DNA of 64,000 bases, taken from positions 496,001 through 560,000 of the forward strand of contig NEEC01000023.1 in NCBI GenBank assembly GCA_002189035.1, read 5' to 3'. The position numbers were made by a program, and so were the translations under genes. The stretch's first letter is position 1; each line of letters begins with the position of its first letter. The DNA is from Utricularia gibba. Taxonomy: Eukaryota > Streptophyta > Magnoliopsida > Lamiales > Lentibulariaceae. This document shows positions 22,978 to 35,744 of this stretch, piece by piece. Below the pieces are notes generated by a model. The model made no database searches. It saw only the letters and a list, made by a program, of their open reading frames with translations, and was not told the origin of the DNA.

Positions 22978-24960
22978 GGTGACTCAGAATTGGAATTCAT
23001 GTCCTTTTGGTGTGCCATCCATTTTTCATTCCATGTTTTTTGTTTCTAACCTTTTATTGTAGAAAACTAGGGCACCGATGTTGTGGCTTTGACTATTACA
23101 TGTCGTATTTAGACTTGGGGGTTGCTGAAATTCAATTTTTTTTTATGTTTTTACCTCATGCGTTTCACTTATTTTGCATCTCACTTTATGAATGATTGAT
23201 TGAACTTTGCAAATTTATGTGTTCAGGTATTTTGACAGCTTATTGGCGCAAATGTTATAAATGGTTGTGGGTGATTATGTGATTGACGACTGTGAAATCT
23301 TTGGTTGATTAATGGACTGCTGTTGATCTTTCGCTGTTTCCTGCTCTATCTGCGTCTTTGAGTTGTGGAATGATGAGCAATCTGTACTAGAATGACCCAG
23401 AGTTGCTATTTGAAGATGTTGCTGTGTTATGTGATCGTTTATCATCTCTCGGTTTGAGATTTTTTCGGTAGCTTACTTCATGGTTATTGTAACATTTTGC
23501 TTCTAAGCATTCTCATTAGCTTTTTAGAGGTTTCTAGCCTATGTAGTATGTTTTAGCTGGGATTAAGCACGCACTCTCTGAAACAATAATGTGGCTTCTA
23601 ATGATTTTAAGATGGGGACACTCCTTGATATGTTTGCTTTCCTATCACGCACCGTATCTTTCTGATACTAATACTAATGGCTTGCTTTCAAATCGGGAAT
23701 GGCTATCATTCTAGTTTTGATTACTGCTCGTGCCTCACTATGAATTTATGTATAATAGGACCTGCTGTCTCAATTCATTTAGTTGGTGCTAATCCCTTGA
23801 AATAGTCGCTACACGAGAATTTTTCCGTGGTTGCTCAATTGCTTCATTTATATGGCCACCGAGCCTTATGTGTTACAGTTCTTATGTCGCACATTCATAG
23901 TTCTGAAATCACATTCGTGGGAAAGCAGATGTGTTTCATTAGTCTCTTTTTAGTGTATAATGAGAAACAAAAATACAGACGCATTGTTCTGTAAAGCTAA
24001 GTGCCGGTGTGATACTTCAGGTTGCAACTTATTTTTTCTTCGTCCTCGAATCTGTAGACTCATCTCCTCCTATATTTTAAGACTTCAATTACAGACTGCA
24101 TTGATGTTTCCACAATTATGATCTGATGGTGAAGATTCTGGTCCCGAGTCTGATGTTGTTTTTGTTTTGTCTCTTGCCTGCTGCTCATGAGGTTCTGGCT
24201 GTAAGCCCTTTATGCATTTGCGTGTTTCCTTATGCCTAATTGATACAAAGATGGGCTTACTTGGATCTGTTCATCCAACATTATTTTGTAAGTTGTATGG
24301 AACCCATGGTGGCAAGTCTTCTACGCTGTTGCAAGGTGTCTTTCCTGCGTAGACCATGTAACCATGATGGGGAAGAGTTTGCTCCAAGTGAAACAGACCG
24401 GGAAAATGCATGAATGCACGAGTTTGTAGCCATGGCCAAGCTTTGTGTATCTTCTGACCCTAGAGGGAATCTAGATCCACGATGGAGGGATCAGTTGCCT
24501 TCTTCAGAAGGGACGATGGAACATCCTTGCAAGTCAACCGCCGAGGTGACATAATCGTGTGGGCTTATCCAGAAAAAGTAAGATGAGCAGACAGATAATG
24601 GTAGATAACTCTTCTTCTTTTTACTGGCAGATGAGTGGCTTCGCATCGACCCGGCCAGTAAATGCACTCTGCCCCAACAGCATCCTCCCATGACCTGCCC
24701 CGCATGCTCATTCCCGTCCCTGTTCTGTTGCAGCTCACAGCATGCTTTCTCAAGGAGATCGGTTCTGCTATCTCCCTGTTCTGTTTTGTGTAACCCCACT
24801 AGAGAAGAGGCTCTGAAAAGTGTGTTGTCAGACTGGTTCGAGTATTCAATGTTGGAATTGATTAGCATCCAGAGGAAAACGGTAGGTTGCGCTTCAGTAA
24901 TGGAATTCACATGACACATGAGCCTCATCATCCACCTTCATTATTGAACCAGGCTCGCCG
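22978..24960 (+). other. Probable long, possibly spliced 3' UTR of the UBA2 gene
   Basis: About 2 kb of T-rich plus-strand sequence without a coding frame, with many GT and polypyrimidine-AG signals, less AT-rich than true spacers nearby. UBA2 genes are known to carry introns and alternative splicing in the 3' UTR, so I infer the same here. The evidence in sequence is only compositional. Confidence 0.4.
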
Positions 24961-26876
24961 CCATGCAGACAAGCAAGGAAGGAACCGTTGCTTGACCTGA
25001 AAGTGCTGGATATGTCATGTCATCCAGGTAAGATTTTACTTCCGTTGTTAGTCTCAATAATTAATTTATTTTTTAAAGATATTGTTTCCCTATTTTCACC
25101 CGAAATGTTTTACCTTCAAATGGAAAGAAACCAGTTATCGTTCCGGAATTCATTTTTAATGCGTTCGGACCGTTTTCTCCCTAACCGGGCTGTTGAAACA
25201 ATCATTACAGTTGTCTCTGTTTTCTAAGAATTTCGTATTCTGGAATATTTTATTTCATAAAAAATCATCAATTTTGAAAAACTTAAAACTACGATTTATT
25301 TATGAATTTTTTGTATTAAATTGAATTATGTAAATATATAATAAAAAATTGAATGTTTTTAAATTTGACAAAAATTATTGAATGTGATTTTAGAAATTCA
25401 CGGGTTAACATTAGGATCGAATATTTTATTTGAAAAAAATATAAAATTGTGCGGGCCGGGGGTTGGACCGTGCAGCACATGGGGGTTGCGTTGCTTGTGA
25501 CGGCCGCCATATGCAAATAATGGGGTCGCCACGTGGCTGAATACTGTGTGTGTCTGTCTGTCTGTCGATAAAAGCTCATCCCTACGATCTAATTAGACCC
25601 ATTTTTTTATTTTTAAAACAACCCAGATCACGAATATTAAATATATATTTTTAAGATAAATGGAATATCCGATACTTGCAAACCCAGGCATTGCTGGAGC
25701 TTGTTTTCTTTTTCGTGTCTGTTGGTTGGTTCATGGGTTGCTTTCGAGATAGAATATTGTTAGTTGTTTGGTTTGTAGCTTTCCATGCACAAATTTGTTT
25801 TGCTTTGGCACCTCTCATTGATGGTAATATCAACATCTCCTTCCATACAACAAAAATAAAAACCCTAATTTCATCATTATTACGTCACAAGCTTGTCATT
25901 CATTCATTGTGACAGGAGTGAGTGGTGTCTGTTCATGACACGTCGTCCGCTGAAATTACAGAAGCGTGAGAGCGTTTTTAATGCACAAGTGTTGGGAGGG
26001 AAGACATGTGGGCAACTGCTCCATGCATTCGTTAGGTGCAATACAATACAATACTACGCATGTGTGTGGTGAGATGCCTGCGTTTTAGAAAGGTACAATG
26101 CGCAAGAATTTGAATCAACATTGTGATACTGTAATGTTATGCGTGAAAAAAATATAAAAAGATGCAAGGAATGAATTTACGTATGTTACAAAAATAAAAA
26201 AATTTATATAAATGTATTGAACAATTAATATTACATTGAAAAATAAAAATGAAATAATCAAGTATATAAACATTTGAGTCTAATTTTTTTAGTATAACTT
26301 ATATTTTTTATGTAACTGAATTTAACAAATGTTCTCCCAGTTCATCGGCTATAAAAAAATTTCAGCATAAAGTCATATGATATGTTGTGGTACATTGGGC
26401 TATTTGGAATTGAAAAAAATATCAAACGGTACAAACAAGTTAAATAATTATTGTTGGAATTATTGAAGAATTTGTAATATATGAGTTGTCAAAGTGTATA
26501 TAAAAGTCAAGTATCAATATATTTGATGGTTTAAATTGATACGAGTGAATAGTTTATTCATTCAATTATTGGAATAATTATATAACTATATGTTATTTAA
26601 ATTGTGTATTTAAAATTAAATATTCTTACTATTTTTACCGTATTAAATAAATTTTACCATGGCATCCACCTTGGATCCTACTATTTATCTTACTATAAAT
26701 AATATAATTATTCGATTTAATTTCGTATTTATATTGAAATGGATGTAATCGGGATGATTTTAAAATGAATTAAAAGCTTACTAAGGACAAAACGGAAGGA
26801 CAAGGATAAAAGGCCACCCACACGGCAGACAACGCAGCTGCGCCTCCACAGTCTACAGAAATCCTCTCCAGGTCAC
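24961..26876. other. AT-rich spacer upstream of the TBL gene
   Basis: No supported gene. Open frames at 25316-25912 are low-complexity or lack ATG. The last 100 bases before the TBL start are less AT-rich and carry the probable leader. Confidence 0.55.
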
Positions 26877-28748
26877 ATGGCGCCCTCCGCCCTCCGCCTC
26901 CTGCTCACCAACCCCGCCGCCGCCGCCGTGTTGCTGTTGCTGTGCTTCTGCACGGTGGCGGCGGCGGAGGAAGGGTACCATTACAATCCGAGCAGCAGCC
27001 TCGCCGGTTGCAATCTGTTCGAAGGGAGATGGGCTGTGGATCCATCGTATCCTCTGTACAAATCCTCAAGCTGCCCCTTCATCGACCCCGAGTTCGACTG
27101 CATCAAGTACGGCCGCCCCGATACCCAATTCCTGAAATACTCCTGGAACCCCGCCGCCTGCCGCCTCCCCAGGTATGAAATGGAGGACTGACGCGCTGCG
27201 CTGCGCTCACTCTTATTGTGAAACAGAGAGGTAACTGGGGCTGGGTGTGGTGTGCTTTTGGGTGAATCAGGTTCGACGGGGCGGACTTGCTGAGGAGATG
27301 GGCGGGGAAGAAGGTCATGTTCGTGGGTGATTCCCTGAGTCTGAATCAATGGGAGTCGCTGGCGTGTATGATTCATGCTGCCGCACCCGACACGGCTTTC
27401 GCCTTCCGCAGACACGAGTCGCTGTCATCCGTCTTCTTCCAGGTTGGCCGAGCTTCCCTCCTTCCTTCCTTCTTCCCCTCCCCTTCTTCTCCCCCGTTCG
27501 TTCTTACAATCAATCAGTGAACATGAATGTCTGATCCGAATCGCCATCATTCACTGCATCTGCTGTCTTGGAAATTGGGTGTCTAGTGGCCAACCCTTTT
27601 TTTTTTAAAACAAAAAATACCCATTTTAAAATGGGATTAGGTTAAAACGCGACGGGTAGGAATATAATATAGAGAAAATATTATTTTATTTATCGAAATT
27701 CGGTACGGCGGTACGTGTCATAAATTCAATTTAAGGCGTAGGGTGCGGTTCAATCAATAATTAGGGCACTTCTCAATGATGCATGGCGATTGGGGGGAAG
27801 GGTATTTAATGGGTAGTTTTAACGTAACGGCTAGTGGTAAGAGTTGTGCGTCAACTGAATCCTGGCCGTTGAAAGTTTACCTGGCTGGTTGGTTACGGAC
27901 GGTGATGATTGTATTTACCTTGTACTTGGGGAAATGAGATCTGAGTTTTGGCGCAGGAGTACGGAGTCACGCTGTATCTCTACAGGTCTACCTACTTGGT
28001 GGATGTGAAGAGGGAGAGCATCGGCAGAGTGCTGGATCTCAACTCCATCGATCAGGGGAGCGCATGGTTGGGGATGGACGTGCTGATCTTCAATACTTGG
28101 CATTGGTGGACGCACACTGGAAGGGCTCAAGCGTAAGCAGGGTTTCTGGGTTGCGGACACCGCCTGGGTGCTGAGTGTTTCTGTTGTTTCACTGTGTGTC
28201 TGTGTGCAGGTGGGATTACATTCGAGATGGGGCGACGGTAGCGAGGGACATGAACCGGCTGGTTGCGTTTTACAAGGGATTGAGCACCTGGGCTCGATGG
28301 GTTGATGAGAATGTGGATCCTTCGAAGACCAGAGTGTTCTTCCAGGGGATATCTCCAACTCACTATCAGTAAGCATGAGCGCTTGGGTTTCATGAACTGG
28401 GTTCTGGGTCATGAGCAGACAGGATGATGAGGTTTGTTTTGATGTCTGTGGTGAAGGGGGAAGGATTGGTCGGCTGGTTCCAAGAACTGCAATGGAGAAC
28501 AAGAGCCGTTGACGGGTTCGACGTACCCGGGAGGGAAGCCACCGGAGGTGGAGATTGTGAACAAAGTGTTGAGCAAGATGACGAAGCCAGTGTTTCTACT
28601 GGATATAACTACACTGTCCCAGCTGAGAAAAGATGCGCATCCGTCGGCATACAGTGGCGATCATTCCGGCATCGACTGCAGCCATTGGTGCCTTCCTGGT
28701 TTGCCGGATACCTGGAACCAACTGCTGTATGCAGCTCTTGTGATGTGA
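26877..28748 (+). CDS. Trichome birefringence-like (TBL) cell-wall polysaccharide O-acetyltransferase
   Basis: Five coding exons: 26877-27172, 27271-27442, 27957-28132, 28210-28368 and 28457-28748, joining in frame to 364 aa. The N-terminus is an Ala/Leu signal peptide or anchor ([20 protein letters not shown]). The TBL domain follows: [35 protein letters not shown] and [15 protein letters not shown], with the esterase block GDS ([19 protein letters not shown]). The DUF231 part ends with the catalytic-type [15 protein letters not shown] (DxxH). Both catalytic signatures are present. TBL proteins acetylate xylan, mannan, pectin or xyloglucan in the Golgi; the substrate here cannot be told, though the short length resembles the TBL37-43 group. 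The gene ends tail-to-tail with CHLI, 237 bp away. Confidence 0.93.
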
Positions 28749-28985
28749 ATGATACACCAGTAGATACAAGAAATAGTTGTGGCATTGTTCTGGTTTGATC
28801 TGCAAAATCAACCTGTAAGCAAAAGAATAATCAGTCTATCTCAAGTTGTATCTGTTTTTACATCATTCCTTGTAGTTGTCTGTTCTGGTAAGCTAAGCAC
28901 AACAAGTGCAGCTTCAAGTTTCATATTATCACAGAGCTCGCATACATAAAGGGAACCATGAGCTCAAGCAAAATTATTACTTTTC

Positions 28986-30676
28986 TCAGCTGAAAACTTC
29001 ATAGAATTTCTCAGTGACAAGCAAACCTGAATCAATGGATTCCAAAGGATCCTTTCTCAGACGGTGCCTCAGGCAGTTGGGGATTACAATGCTAATATCC
29101 TCAGCAGTCACTTTATCCCTTCCCTTGAGAGCAGCTAATGCTCTTGCTGCTCTATTTGTAACTATGTCACCTCTCAGACCATCCACATTCAATTCAGCAC
29201 ACACCTTGGAGATTTTGACTCGAAGCTCGTGATCAACTGTAACGGATGATAAACAACTTCTTGCAGATGATATTTGCTGTTGAAGTTTCTCTTGTTCAGC
29301 CACGTAGGATTCTCGGAACTCCTTCGGGTTTCGGTCGAACCTCGCTCTCTCCTCCACAATCTTCACTCTAAGCTCAGCATCTCTGACAGTTCCTACTTGT
29401 GCGTGCATTCCGAAGCGATCGAGAAGCTGCGGCCTGAGCTCTCCCTCTTCCGGGTTCCCTGAGCCTATGAGAATGAACCGTGCTGGGTGGGAAATCGAGA
29501 TACCTTCCCTTTCAACTGCATTCCAGCCTGAGGCAGCTGAATCAAGCAGCACATCTACCAAGTGATCATCTAAGAGATTCACTTCATCCACGTAGAGAAT
29601 TCCTCTGTTGGCCTTTGCCAGGAGGCCAGGCTCGAATGCCTTCACGCCCTCCGTGAGAGCCTTTTCGATATCTATTGTACCGCACACACGATCCTCAGTA
29701 GCACCCAGAGGCAAGTCGACCATGTTAATTTTTGTCAAAACAACAGGAAGCTCTTCACCCTTCAAAAACTTGTCTCTGACTTCTGGCCCCTGCAGCTCTG
29801 GATCATCCGGGTCGGAATTGAAAGCATCCCCACCTACGACTTGGATTTCAGGAAGTAAATCCACTAAAGACCTTACAGTCGTGGATTTTCCAGTTCCCCT
29901 GTCCCCCATGATCATCACACCTCCGATCTTAGGGTCGATCACATTCAATAGGAGGCAGAGTTTCATCTCCTCTTGACCAACTATGGCTGCAAAAGGGTAT
30001 ACTGGCCTCTGGTTATCCTTCGAGGCGGCAGACTTCGTGACCTGAAACTCATTCGCCACAAGTATGTCAGCAATATAAGGACGATAACTTGTTCACCCTT
30101 GTCCCCTACAGAAAAAGCAAAACTTGATACTTGTAATAAGCAACCGATAATCGACACAAACAGGCAGAAAGAAAAACTAGATCCATCGCAGATAAATACA
30201 CCCATTGAAACTAAAGTACCACAAAAAACTAAGCAAGCATTATACTTGTTCTTGAGCGGTGGTGGCAACATTAGAAACTGATAAGCGGAATGGAAATCGC
30301 CTTTTCTTAATAGGCACTCCAATGTCGCCATTGAATTTCCCATCCGTGCTCAGCCCTGAAGCAAATAATGAAGACCCATCAAAAGTGCGTCATCCGTCTT
30401 CAAAATCCAAGCCCAACAAAAGAAAAGCATAGTCGAATACAGCAGCCTCACAACAAATCATCAAGAACAACACTAAATGTGTAACATTGTGAGTCTCGAT
30501 AAACAAATTAGAAACAAACTGACAAAGGGTTGCGGAAACACGCTAAGGTAACACAATGCTGCAAAGCAATATCTGGTACCTAGAGCTGAGCCCAGAAACA
30601 AAGACGACGTCTTTGAATAGAAAGGCTTGTGAGCCAGAATCGCCGTAGACGAGGGAATCCCCTGTACTCCTGCCAT
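28986..30676 (-). CDS. CHLI: Magnesium chelatase subunit I, chloroplastic
   Basis: Three coding exons: 30676-30580, 30355-30246 and 30041-28986, in phase, 420 aa, the normal family length. Residues 1 to about 65 form a transit peptide ([20 protein letters not shown]), with a basic [12 protein letters not shown] cleavage region. The AAA+ domain has Walker [10 protein letters not shown] (residues 115-123), Walker [11 protein letters not shown] (217-226), and downstream the sensor block [20 protein letters not shown] with the arginine RFGMH. With CHLD it drives ATP-dependent insertion of Mg2+ into protoporphyrin IX by CHLH, the first committed step of chlorophyll synthesis in plastids. No lesion is seen. 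It lies in tandem with the WOX gene upstream in transcription order. Confidence 0.97.
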
Positions 30677-30991
30677 GATCAGTGTTGCTACGGTGAAGCG
30701 CTGGTGCTTCGATATGGATAAGATATTATGAATGATCAGATTTCCGATGGGCCATTCATCACAAGACCCAGTGCAGTATTCCAAAATCCGGTTAGGCCGG
30801 TCCAAATGTCGACGGTTCGAGCCGCCGTTGAATTTCATTGTGGAATAAAAAAAACCAATTTAGCTAATAATTTGAATTTAATTAAGGGATTAAAAAGGCA
30901 AATAATTATTTAATCATACATTTAATTATGGAATTATGGAGAGATTCAATTTCACGCACGTGTGATATTTGAAAGAAAGCGATGTAAACCG

Positions 30992-32424
30992 TTAAACCGG
31001 TCCGAGGACACAGAAATTGGAAACACAAACACTGTTGGATGATGGTGGGCGGTTGCAGACAGGGTGGCGGCATCGGACTCTAGATCTGTTGCAGACATTT
31101 GAGACGATCAGAAAGAGATATGCTTCCCTTGATTGACAAGAAAATTCGTACCAAACCGAAAGGCCGGTGGCCGGAGACGGCGGCGCGAACGGCCGGAGAA
31201 GATAGTAGGAGCCGCCGTGCTGTAACGGCTGCAGCGTGACGCCCCATTCGTCCGTTAAGACCGGATGCCCCGTCGAGTGGATGAGCACGGCGTCGTCCCC
31301 GAAGGCTTCCATCACGTTGAACGGCCCGGATCCGATCTCGAAGCACACGTCGTTGATGAAGACCGTCGATGTCGTGGATCCCACGTCCCCACCACCTTCT
31401 CAGAAATAGAAGAAGTTGCAGAGTTAAGTTGTGGGAAATGACTGTCGATGGGAATTCCAGAGACAAACAACAAAGCGGTGTGAAATCTTGTCTTTTTTTT
31501 TTCCCTAATATGACATGGATGGTTTTACCGCATTCGGGTGATGCGAAAGAATTGAAGAACAGTTAGGTTTCAGTCGTTCTAGTGTCAGTTAGCTTCTTAA
31601 GTTTCGACATGAATTCTTTCTTTCCACTTCACAGTCATGTGTTTCCCGAAAGAATTTATTGCTTCTGTTACCTGGAACGAGAGTTTGAGCGTTGGGAGGA
31701 GGAGGAAGAGCGGGCGAATGTGGAAAAGGGTGGCAATGGCACTGGCTCATGACCATCACTTCACTGATTGGTAAACCAGGGCAGCTACGATCAGGTGAGC
31801 AATACCCACTCCCATACGTTGATTTCGGTTGGAAAAGGAATGTGGGTTGGGACAGGAAGTCGCTGGGGACCGTCGGCTTAGTGGTACGAGGAGTGGGTTG
31901 TGGATCAGGGGTTTTCGCACGCATATTGCTCGACGGTATGTCACAATGAGGGACGGCGGCCGGAGGAGGACGAGGAGTGGTTTGTGGAGCAGGAGCCGGA
32001 CAGTTGACGGCGGCGACGTTATGCTGTTGCTGGCGTTGCTTGTTTTTACTCCTGGATTTACGATTCTGAAACCAGTAGAACACATTGGCATCCCCAACTT
32101 GTCCATATTCCTGCAACTGAATCCTGATTTTTGTTATCTCATCTCTCGTTGGATTCATAGTTCCAGAGTTGAAAATCGCTTCCAGAATCCGAATTTGTTC
32201 CGGTCTCGGATTCCATCTGGGTTTCGGCTCCGGGGTCCTCTCTGATTCAAATCATTCCATCATCAGAAAAGGAATCACCAACACAGAGTACAGATATATA
32301 TCTATATGCTACCTGATGAACATTGAGTTCTGTGGCAGTTATTGGAGATGTTGATTTCGTGGTTGCCTTGTGGATGACGCTTGGTTTTGAACATGCTTGG
32401 CCAGTGCCTATTGGAAGAAGCCAT
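30992..32424 (-). CDS. WOX9: WUSCHEL-related homeobox protein, WOX8/9 (STIMPY) type
   Basis: Three exons: 32424-32313, 32241-31672 and from 31398 (or 31395) to a stop at 30992, about 362 aa. The N-terminus [13 protein letters not shown] is diagnostic of the WOX8/9 group. The homeodomain runs [40 protein letters not shown] and [10 protein letters not shown], split by the first intron just before it. A Pro-rich middle follows, then the conserved tail [39 protein letters not shown] and [20 protein letters not shown]9 promotes cell proliferation in embryos and meristems and acts in the nucleus. The very end (after SYYLLRPF) is weakly supported: a GT donor follows soon after, so the true stop may differ. 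Confidence 0.92.
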
Positions 32425-35400
32425 GAGTGACGATTGAAAATTGAAAACTGGGAGATTTGGAACCACCAGCAGCAGCAGCAGAAGTGGAGTAGTTAATAGA
32501 GACAGAGAAATCACCTACTGCTTGCTGCTTTGAGTTCATGGGGAAGTAATAAATAATGGGAAGGGGTGAATACTGATACTCTCCTTCGAAGACATGCCAA
32601 AAGCAAAGCAAAGGTGTGTAGTAATGGAACAAGAAAAAGTTCCAAAGGTATGGCACATGGCAGGAACAAAAAGGACAAAACCCCAAACAAGAACTGTCTG
32701 CAAGTTTTGACACAGAAAGGGAAGAGCATTCATTGCAATGGGAGATGAACAGTGGGGGAGGTGACCTCCATCCTTTTTCCTTCCACAACTCAACACACAC
32801 TTGGAAGCCAGGAGTGTGAGTTTTAAGCCACAGGCACGAATGCATGAGGGACCGTTGGAACTCCAGAACAACCAATCGAATTCCTCTGCCTATAATCCAA
32901 CTAGTAGCACTCTGTCATAATGAATGTGATGGATACATGAAGGGGTTTTCGTTTCGTCTCTAGGAAGGTAATCATTTGGGAACTTGACTAGACTGTGGAA
33001 GTTGAAAGGGCTTCATCATCCTTACATGCTTGATGTGAAACATCTATTGAGAGTAGTTGAGATGGTTTCTTTCATGTTTTCAAAGACAGCCAGAGGCATC
33101 CCATTCCATGCCTAAGATTGATGTGCTTCTGGTCAAAAGGAATATGAATCAATATATTCACATCACATGAGCACATCTCTCACTGTCTAGATGATGGACA
33201 GTTTTCTTGTTCCCATTTGTTCTGTACAGAAAAGGCATTGAAGGAGTGTGTCTCTAGGTGAGGGGACCTCTCCTACAAAACAAAAACAAAGCCCCATGTT
33301 CCAAAAAGTTTTCTGAACACATACACCACCTAAACCTACAGCCTGCAACTCCTTAAAATCACCATGAAGGACAGTTACATCAAGGCAGAACTCCTTGGAC
33401 TATAGAGCCATTCCGCAGATTATGTTTCATAGGATCCTCTTGTCTTCAACAGGTCTTTGTAGGGTGTTGTAGACATGGTGTTGGGGCAGAGGAAATTTAT
33501 GTGAAGAGAAACAAAAGGGGAAGCACATGGGAATGCAGTAAATGTAGGGGTTGTAGTAGTGTTACTTTTTGACACCAGACTTCACTTAATGCACATGTTC
33601 GGTTTCCTGCGGCTACACAGTTCGTGTATGCCATTGATTCAGTGCTCCTGGAGGACGAAAATCTACGAGCCATGTCCCATTTCATGACTGTTGCATCAAA
33701 TTTCAGATTACTCTAAAAATGGATCTTCTTCATTGATTCAATGGTGTAAAGAAATCTGCTTGAGAAGAAACACTGAACGGGAGGGAAAGAGAAAAGTAGT
33801 CCTCACAAACAAGAACAGTATATGATATGTATGGGAAGGGGATGACTAGTCGAAGAGGTTTCTTGTAGTGGTTCAATGGACTTCATCCGAAGAACAGTAT
33901 GGGAAATGGGCCCATAATACTAAACTGGGCTCCATAAACATAAAAAATGCAGCGCCGGCGGCAGCCGGAGGTTGCGATAACTGCGTGGGACATGGATGCG
34001 GCGTATTCCTTGCTCCGGCGAGGTGTTTCCAAATTGAGAAAGGTACATTTTCCGTCTCCAGAGCTTTGATTTGAATTGTGCCCTCGTTGCCTGAAGGAGA
34101 GGCGATTCTGGAGGATATATGCTTCTCCCTTGTTGGGAGTTATGTATCTGAGTAAGTGCAGCTATTTTCTTGCTGTTTTTATTTTGTTGCTATTTTGTTT
34201 TTATTTTCTAGAGAAGAAGGATGCGTAGTATCTCAGTTTTTTGAGAGATGGTTGATTGCAAGGGGAACTTACTTCTTTGTCATGGTAATTGTCAGGTGCG
34301 AAATTTGTGCCTGTTTAGCATTCCAAACTCAACCGCATCAGAAGTGGGAACGATGATGGTGCCTCTAAATATAGTGGATTAGAAGTTGAAATTCAATAAA
34401 CAAATTTCAGGGCTTCTATGGGATATGAAGAGAAACATTTATCTTCGACTGTAAGAGGTTTGGCATTCTGCATCTTCTACATTCTGCTTTTTCTTTGATG
34501 ATTCCTAATGAAAGTTTAGTCCCCTTGTAGCAGGGCTTTTGTTATTATCACTTGGGTGGCTGTTTCTGGTGCCCCTTGAATTGTTATTCTGTTCCAAACT
34601 TCCTACCTATCTGCATCAGCTTTGATGAAACCTAGCTTTGGAAATATCCATGTTCCTTTTATCAGTACTCAGTGGAACTTGAAATGCTAACGTGATGCTC
34701 TTTCAATAATCTATGGCTGAGGTCAGTTAGTGCATTCATACACTTACTGCACGATGACTTCTCAGTATGCAAGATTGCAAGTCAAACTTGCATTGGTAGT
34801 CTGTTGTTTTGGTGGGCTGTTATGGTGGACGAGCTTTTCTTTTTCTTGGCCCATTTAACTCGTAAAGTTCAGTTTTCGGTTTTGAATGTGATCCATTTGA
34901 GCCTTCGGCAGTCAACTTCGATTTTCATCTTCAAGGCCACTGTTCTAGAACTGCATTGACTCAACACCCAGGGTTCACTCAGTATGGCGCCTGCAGAAGA
35001 TGAAATCAAAGCCATGTTAATGTAAACTGAAACTGAGAATCTTAGATAAAAGGTAAAGGATTGTCTACCCTAAAAATCTACCAAATCAGGAGTAAACCTA
35101 CGTTTGTTATTTTTTACTGGCAGTCATCTTTAAGCCTGGAGAACACATTGCTACAAAAGTTCCGTATGAGTTTGTTTGAATTCCTTTGTATATTCACCAG
35201 AAAATGGTATATAGCGAAGGAGACACCACACCTGGAGCATGCGTAAATGTTGAACATGTCTTGATGCATTTATGTCCCATGTATTGGTATGGATTGTGGA
35301 CCACCGTCATGTACAGGCTTCTTTACAGGTTTTCATGTGTTTCTCATAAGTGACAAAAATGAAATGAAAGGTCACTTCGGTAGCCTCAGGCTATCCTGAG

Positions 35401-35744
35401 CCTCTTTCTGACATGAGTCAGAACATTCACACAGTGAGATTCTGTACACATGTTGAGGAAAAACAGGCCAAAACTCCATTTGGATTACTCATTCTTGTTG
35501 ATATTCAAGCATGGCTCTTCCGGGAAGAAGCAATACAAAAAAGGGTATTCATTCAGTTACAGCCACTGTCAAATTTACTAAGATAGGAAGTGTTTTATTA
35601 GTGATACATTTTTTTTTCTCTACAGGCTCAATTCATTTCGATCAGCAGCAATACTACACAAGCTAACATTCTGCTGATGATGACTTGAAAAAATGCATCT
35701 TCTTCCATCTCCACTTCTGTACAGTCATTCCTGGGACAAGCTCC
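32425..35744. other. 3.3-kb spacer between WOX9 and KRP genes
   Basis: WOX9 promoter and upstream sequence on the minus side. The composition is moderate, not strongly AT-rich, so unannotated transcripts are possible. One open frame at 33947-34042 looks exon-like and is listed separately. I find no tRNA, no recognisable miRNA precursor and no known domain. Confidence 0.5.
33947..34042 (+). other. Candidate isolated first exon of an unrecognised gene
   Basis: An ATG follows an A-rich leader and opens a 32-codon GC-rich frame (MQRRRQPEVAITAWDMDAAY, then SLLRRGVSKLRK) that ends exactly at AAG/GTACAT, a usable donor in phase 0. A GGGCCC-containing promoter-like stretch (TGGGCC/GGCCCA) lies just upstream at about 33907-33933. 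I could not find a matching second exon within the next kilobase and do not recognise the peptide. Treat it as a lead only. Confidence 0.25.

Noticed and set aside
25676-25912. Hydrophobic 78-codon plus-strand frame
   Set aside because: It begins at TTG with no ATG in the hydrophobic part and sits in AT-rich spacer.
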